The translations under genes were made by a program, and so were the position numbers. From Azadirachta indica (lineage: Eukaryota; Streptophyta; Magnoliopsida; Sapindales; Meliaceae), in the NCBI GenBank assembly GCA_022749755.1, contig CM040441.1:3848741-3912740 (forward strand): a DNA stretch of 64,000 bases, in the 5' to 3' direction. Shown in pieces: positions 59,371 through 64,000 of the stretch. Each line of letters opens with the position of its first letter. Position 1 is the stretch's first letter. The notes beneath the pieces are model-generated. The model was not told the DNA's origin, searched no databases, and was given only the letters and a program-made list of their open reading frames with translations.

Positions 59371-60211
59371 TTAAGCTTGAGGAAGAGTTGAATGGGACGA
59401 AGATGGAATTGGATTATTCTTATAATCCTGATCACCAGAGTTGGCGTCACCCACTTCTTCTTCTTCTTGTATATTATTCACAGTTGTAGTTGCAGAAAAT
59501 GCAGCTGGAGCTGGTTTATGATCAGGATGAAGGTGAAGATCCCCGATGTAGAAGTGGCTCGTTCCTCCCTTTGCATCCTCACTGTGACCTACTTGTTCGA
59601 AATTCTCTGTTGCATCCGTCCCTGCATCCATCCATCCATCCATCCCCGCTCCAATATATTATATATAATTATATAATTTACGAAATAACAAATCTTTATC
59701 TCTTACTGTTACTGGAACCTGGAGGATCTGGAAGCATCAAGAGTGCTCCCAACCACGTGAACTGTTCCCATCCATCCACAAATATATATCATATATAATT
59801 ATATAGTTTACGAAATATTAAATCCCTACTCTCCACTGTTACTTGAATTTGAGATTATTTAAGAGCATTAAAAGAGTTCCAAGGCACCCTAACTACGCCC
59901 AAGCGCAAAGTAATATTTATTTTCTGTTTAATATATATATATATATATATATGACTCACCGGCTATATATATCAAAGCACCTCTTCCTCCAGGGTGCATA
60001 TCCATGAACGACGTCACATTATACACCTGCGATATGTTATTTCATTTTTTTAATTACTAATTCAATAAATAATAATAAAAATGAATGCATTAATATTTAT
60101 TTCCTTAGACATTAATTTAATGACCTTGTTAGAGATGATAATCCAGCAATCCTGAGCTTTTTCGTGCTTTGACACCTCTTCCAATGTGTACATCTTTGTT
60201 TCTGACGCCAT
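59371..60211 (-). CDS. Cytochrome b5-like protein, copy 3, no membrane anchor
   Basis: Exons on the minus strand are 60211-60125, 60026-59960 and 59621-59371 with GT-AG borders, giving 134 residues. The heme domain has both ligands: MASETKMYTLEEVSKHEK, AQDCWIIISNKVYNVTSF, MDMHPGGRGALIYIAG and FEQVGHSEDAKG, then HFYIGDLHLHPDHK. The C-terminal ~60 residues are polar and end STLPQA, with no hydrophobic anchor, as in copy 2. Changes from copy 2 are spread over the protein while the frame is kept. A soluble heme protein that carries single electrons, for example to a reductase-dependent partner, is inferred from family knowledge. Confidence 0.85.
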
Positions 60212-60436
60212 TTCTTAATTTCTGCAAACTATATTATTATTAATTGTAAAATTAACTGCGCAACAAAATTTTAATTAAATGATAACAGGAATTTGAATTT
60301 ACACAAGTAAGTTATAAAAACAAAAGGGAAAAAAGAATGATTCTCTTAATTCGTTGCTTCTAAAAAGCTTCAGGTCAAGCTCACACTTAAAACCAACACT
60401 TTCCGATATCTCTTCTCTGCCAACGTCGTACAGTTA

Positions 60437-60443
60437 TTATATA
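60437..60443 (-). promoter_or_regulatory. TATA box of cytochrome b5 copy 3
   Basis: Minus-strand TATATAA in the conserved leader context of copies 1 and 2. The leader is shorter here: the segment holding the 5' intron donor in the other two copies appears deleted near 60340. Confidence 0.5.
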
Positions 60444-60449
60444 CGACAA

Positions 60450-61289
60450 TTTTCATAAATTGTTCTTCAAGTTTGATAAAATTTACCTCGTCTTCACACA
60501 AAAGAATTATCAATAAAGGCTACTTTTGTAATTTTGCTTCGCTATATAATACATAAATATATATATATATTTAAAAGAACTAATTTGAAATACTTTTGTT
60601 GACCCACTCTAAATTACAAAAAAATATTGAACAATTTGGTTTGCACCATGAATTTTGTCAATATTACCATATAAATTTACAAATCATTTTGCCCGACAAT
60701 TTTCACATCAACTATATTTTTAAGATTGCTTAAAACTTACTTCCAATTTATCTAAATGAATAAATTAATTCTTAATCTCTAAAATTACACACCAAATGAC
60801 CAGTATCAGTTTAATTAATTGTATGCATATATTTACCATTCTATTTAATTGTGTTTACCATTTATACACACGCACACACATAAAAAAGTCAGAAATGGTG
60901 CAAAATAAATTTTTCACATAAATCTTCTCGGTATTGTTATTGTAAATGATAGGAATGTGGTCGCAATTGGTTGGCTGGAAATTATTTTTCATTTTATTTA
61001 AGTCAAATTTCATTAATAAAATCAATTTATTCGATTTGAAATCTTTTGTCTGTCAACAGTTATTATATTAATCTTTTCTGATTAATGGTACCCAATTTCT
61101 TCTAAACGTATCTTTGCTACATGCTTCTAGAGATCATCAGCTCACAGCGAAACATAGTTAAATTCTATTAGCTGCTTAGACGTTACATTTATTATTGTAA
61201 ATGTTGTATCTTTTACAGGATATAAATTATCCAGTTCTATCATATTCTATGCTTGATAGTTTTAGCTAGCTACAAACTAAACTAAACTC
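60450..61289. other. Upstream region of cytochrome b5 copy 3
   Basis: Paralogous to 40520-41289 and 45805-46470. No gene was seen. Confidence 0.55.
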
Positions 61290-62190
61290 TCCTTGTATGA
61301 ATCCAACTTCGGTTTTTCTCCACGCATAGAAATTCTTCGAGGTTGTCAAGAACTTCATACAGATTGGAGGAGGAACTTTGGCCAATGCAAGGGTTGGTGA
61401 CGGCACAGGATCCATAACCCATCTCCACATATCAAGCCTGAAGGAACTGCCGGAACTTTGTACAATGCTGAGGCAGAGCGGAGAAGCCGTCAATACCTAG
61501 CATTGCCATGTTTCTGTAGGTTATAGCAAAAGGAGCTTTCTACTCACCATCTGGGTTCCCGACATCAAAAGCCTTGTAAAACAGGAAGAATGTAAGAGGA
61601 GCTAAGATGCAACCTATGGCAATCCCGATGGCTTTGCTAAGAAGCATTGATCTAGGGGAAGGAGGGTGAGATGACGGCCTTTGAAATCATGCATCAAATC
61701 GGAAGAAATGGAAACAATGGATTTAATCAGACCACAGACAACAAGACCCGCAAGAACAAAGAGGGCTACTTTTCCAGACTTATAGGACATATTCATGTCA
61801 GTTAGACCGGCACCATAAGCATTACAGAAGCGAAGAGAGGTTAGAAGAATGTAAGTAATGAAAACGTAATACCACTTCAGCTCGGGGAACATGAGCAGGA
61901 TCGCGACATTAATGAAATCATAGAGAAGATAGTGTACCCTGCACATGCCAACCATATCGGGATAATTTCTGTAATAAACCTTTGAGTTCGGTGAAGATCA
62001 TTAGGAGGCTGATTCTGGTTATCCGAATCTGAATTAGAGATAAAATGGTTTAAGTTAGTAAAATCTAATCTCATGAAGCATTTGAGATCATGATGACAGA
62101 AGAAATAACGTGTTTTGAGATTGTCATACTTCACTGTGGCATGGATGCTTCTGACAGTAAAGAAAAGAATCTTGAGAAACGTTTCCAAAG
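61290..62190 (-). pseudogene. YSL transporter fragment B
   Basis: Minus-strand pieces in order: FLKILFFTVRSIHATVKYDN; an intron-like stretch; NDLHRTQRFITEIIPIWLAC; LMFPELKWYYVFITYILL; FCNAYGAGLTDMNMSYKSG; KVALFVLAG followed by [19 protein letters not shown]; and LALAKVPPPICMKFL at the end. These are YSL (OPT family) landmarks. About ten residues of the AGKE..GVVAGL loop are deleted after VLAG, and frames change at least three times. This fragment covers roughly the C-terminal half. Not functional. Confidence 0.85.
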
Positions 62191-62249
62191 ATCAATAGAA
62201 AAAAAAACTGCAGCCCATGCCAGAATTAATTTTCAAAATGATCAGAAAT

Positions 62250-62580
62250 GAGCGATACCATTGTAAGAAATGGAATGAGATGTCAAGAAGAGTTTTGCTT
62301 GATCCCAACTTAAACTTGACGCCAGCATGGTGAATTTCCTTTGCAGAGGGTATGGCTTTAGCTTTGAATTCAGCGTTGGTAGGTGACTAGGTTGGCTGAA
62401 GACAGAGTCTTACCAAATCAAGTAAATGTTCAGGTTCTGCAAAATGTGTTTCCAATAAATTCTTTTCTGTTGGGACAAATCTAAGAACATCTTCCCTGAA
62501 CCAATGGGTAATTGTGAATATCAACGAATGTCCCTCGTTGTCTCTAAAAACACTGATAACAATGATACTCTTAACATACC
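62250..62580 (-). pseudogene. DUF247 gene fragment
   Basis: A single minus-strand frame reads FVPTEKNLLETHFAEPEHLL, DLVRLCLQPT, an in-frame TAG, then NAEFKAKAIPSAKEIHHAGV and KFKLGSSKTLLDISF. The segment around A.EIHEAGVKFK.....LLDI.F is characteristic of the plant DUF247 family (membrane-associated proteins of mostly unknown role). The fragment ends where YSL fragment B starts, which suggests an old fusion by deletion. The stop codon and short length mark it as a pseudogene. Confidence 0.6.
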
Positions 62581-62941
62581 GAACTTTGAAACCTTCCCCA
62601 AGCAGTCATCCGGTCAGAATATATTGTTGAGCTATGAGAAATCTATTTGTCATTGCTTTCCTTAATCATATAAATTTCACTACTTTGTGTTTGTCTTGAT
62701 CTATTTAAGAAAATTTGCACAAGCAGTAAATTTATATGGCCTTAATTAGTGAGCTTTCATTAGTGGTTCTAAAGCTTAGTTGATGGAAATTAAAATTAAG
62801 TAGAATCGAACAATTATATAGAAAATATCACTAAGATAAATATTATAACATCTCGTACAAGAAAACTGAAAATTAACTATATCCTTACATTTTGTGTATT
62901 ATATAAAGAACTAACCTATAAGATTAGGCACAAATGGAACC

Positions 62942-63830
62942 CTAATTGTGGAAGCTACTCACTATTATATATAAAGTTTTGTACTGTAAAATTTTTGTCT
63001 TCACTAAGATTATGTAAGGTATGATAGCTAGGTGACTTGACTCTACCCTTAAAGATGCCCCTAGTTCTAGGCTAGTATATTCAGTATAGCATAAGGTTGT
63101 TAATGCAAAAGTGTCATTCCATTTAGATAAACCCTCAAAATCAAAGAGATCACCTAAGTAACAGTACTCCATGATAATCATCCCAAAGTATTCTTTCTTC
63201 TGATTTCCTTCTATATGTAGTAATCACATTTTCTTGGCCCTCACTTAGTGATTTTCTTACATAAACAAAAGTATTTTGAAAGCACAACAGTTGAATCATC
63301 TAAATGAAATCGACAACAGTGCCAAAAATATTGCACTCATAAAATAATTTATGCTCACCATAAGCTATGTGATTTTTTGCAATTGTAAGGGCAATAGCTT
63401 GTCCTCCTTTTGGAACCATTGAATTCACAATGCTTAGGTCTTTGGTTAAAAACCATGGATGATTATGTCTAAGGACAAAAATTAATATTAATAACAATTA
63501 ATAATAAGAAATTGACTTTACAAAAATCATCAAGTGACTGTCACTCAACTTCCTATAAGTTAGGAACCTCACCCATTGTGGCGATATCTTGGGTATATAT
63601 AAAAGCCTCCTTCATAATTCTCATTATACATTATTATTGTCTTGTTAATATCATCACCAAATATTATAATGTGTTACTTTCTTACCAACACATTCTCACA
63701 ATATGTGTTTGTCTTCATATATAAAATAAAGGAGTATCAGATTTTTTAAAGGCAACTTTTACAGTGGGTACAATAAAAACATAATTGTCCAAACTATCAA
63801 GAGAGATGGTAATATTTGATTATATACAAT
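62942..63830 (-). pseudogene. Pectin methylesterase pseudogene, block 3
   Basis: In order on the minus strand: DNYVFIVPTVKVAFKK and MKTNTYCENVLVRK (63650-63820, frameshifted) match the start of the catalytic domain. GGQAIALTIAKNHIAYGEHK and LFYECNIFGTVVDFI (63300-63440) match the middle, with the GYQDTL catalytic segment lost and an extra valine in GTVDFI. YCYLGDLFDFEGLSKWNDTF and CYTEYTSLELGA (62985-63180) match the C-terminal YLGDLIDPAGWSEWNGTFAL / YYGEYNNTGPGA region. PME acts on cell-wall homogalacturonan. Several breaks and missing active-site residues exclude activity. Confidence 0.75.
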
Positions 63831-64000
63831 TACTTTTTTATTTTACGGCTTAGTTTTTTGTTTGAGTCTTGGGTTGATTCATCTACAATGAGAATTGAAC
63901 CTACTTCTCTAATTTTTAAATAATAACCGAAAAATCAAACCGATTCGAATCGAGCCAGATCAATCTAGTTTGATTCAACCAGTGGATCAGGGTAGCTAGG
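63831..64000. other. End of window, paralogous to block 2 flank
   Basis: Resembles 47210-47360 (words 'aaatcaaaccgattcgaatc', 'ttgattcaaccagtggatca' against 'aaatcaaactgattcggttc'). No gene was seen. The block continues beyond the window. Confidence 0.5.

Overview
The window is AT-rich plant nuclear DNA, almost certainly from a eudicot. It has small two-exon genes with GT-AG introns, TATAAATA promoters, plant-type cytochrome b5 genes, pieces of plant gene families (YSL transporter, pectin methylesterase, DUF247, dUTPase) and plant transposons (Ty1/copia, L1-type LINE, CACTA). I cannot name the species. No tRNA, rRNA or CRISPR array was seen. Most of the window consists of two families of duplicated blocks broken up by transposons, and few coding regions are intact.

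Part one (about 1-35.9 kb, with an outlier at 55.4-58.3 kb) is a cluster of tandem and inverted units built around a family of tiny secreted cysteine-rich peptides. Five copies look intact (2510-2869, 7251-7560, 20794-21140 on +; 28659-29071, 56961-57373 on -). A 58-nt first exon encodes the signal peptide, and the second exon encodes a mature peptide with the spacing C-x5-C-x3-C-x-C-x6-C-x-C. Four more copies are broken (15305-15362, 15975-16344, 32323-32603, 58150-58255). Each full unit carries a degenerate 85-100 bp tandem-repeat array upstream of the gene and, farther off on the opposite strand, a decayed fragment of a dUTPase gene (five seen). Forward units fill 1-23.4 kb. Inverted units fill 27.2-35.9 kb. 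A truncated CACTA transposon sits at the switch. A 3'-truncated LINE (9.3-12.2 kb) lies inside one unit, and a 1447-bp solo LTR with a perfect 5-bp target duplication (35881-37327) lies inside another.

Part two (about 37.4-64 kb) holds three copies of a block, all on the minus strand, with a cytochrome b5 gene followed upstream by remains of a YSL (OPT family) metal-chelate transporter, a DUF247 gene and a pectin methylesterase. Copies 2 (44683-45520) and 3 (59371-60211) of cytochrome b5 look functional but lack the usual C-terminal membrane anchor. Copy 1 (39286-40234) has lost the first heme-ligand histidine and a splice donor. The YSL, DUF247 and PME parts are frameshifted or partial in every copy. 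Block 2 is interrupted by a Ty1/copia element (47871-51884) with LTRs, primer-binding site and polypurine tract but a mostly deleted integrase.

Putative working genes are therefore five secreted cysteine-rich peptides and two soluble-looking cytochrome b5 proteins. Nothing in the sequence shows that the two groups work together. Their proximity comes from segmental duplication, with a cysteine-rich unit copied in between cytochrome b5 blocks 2 and 3.
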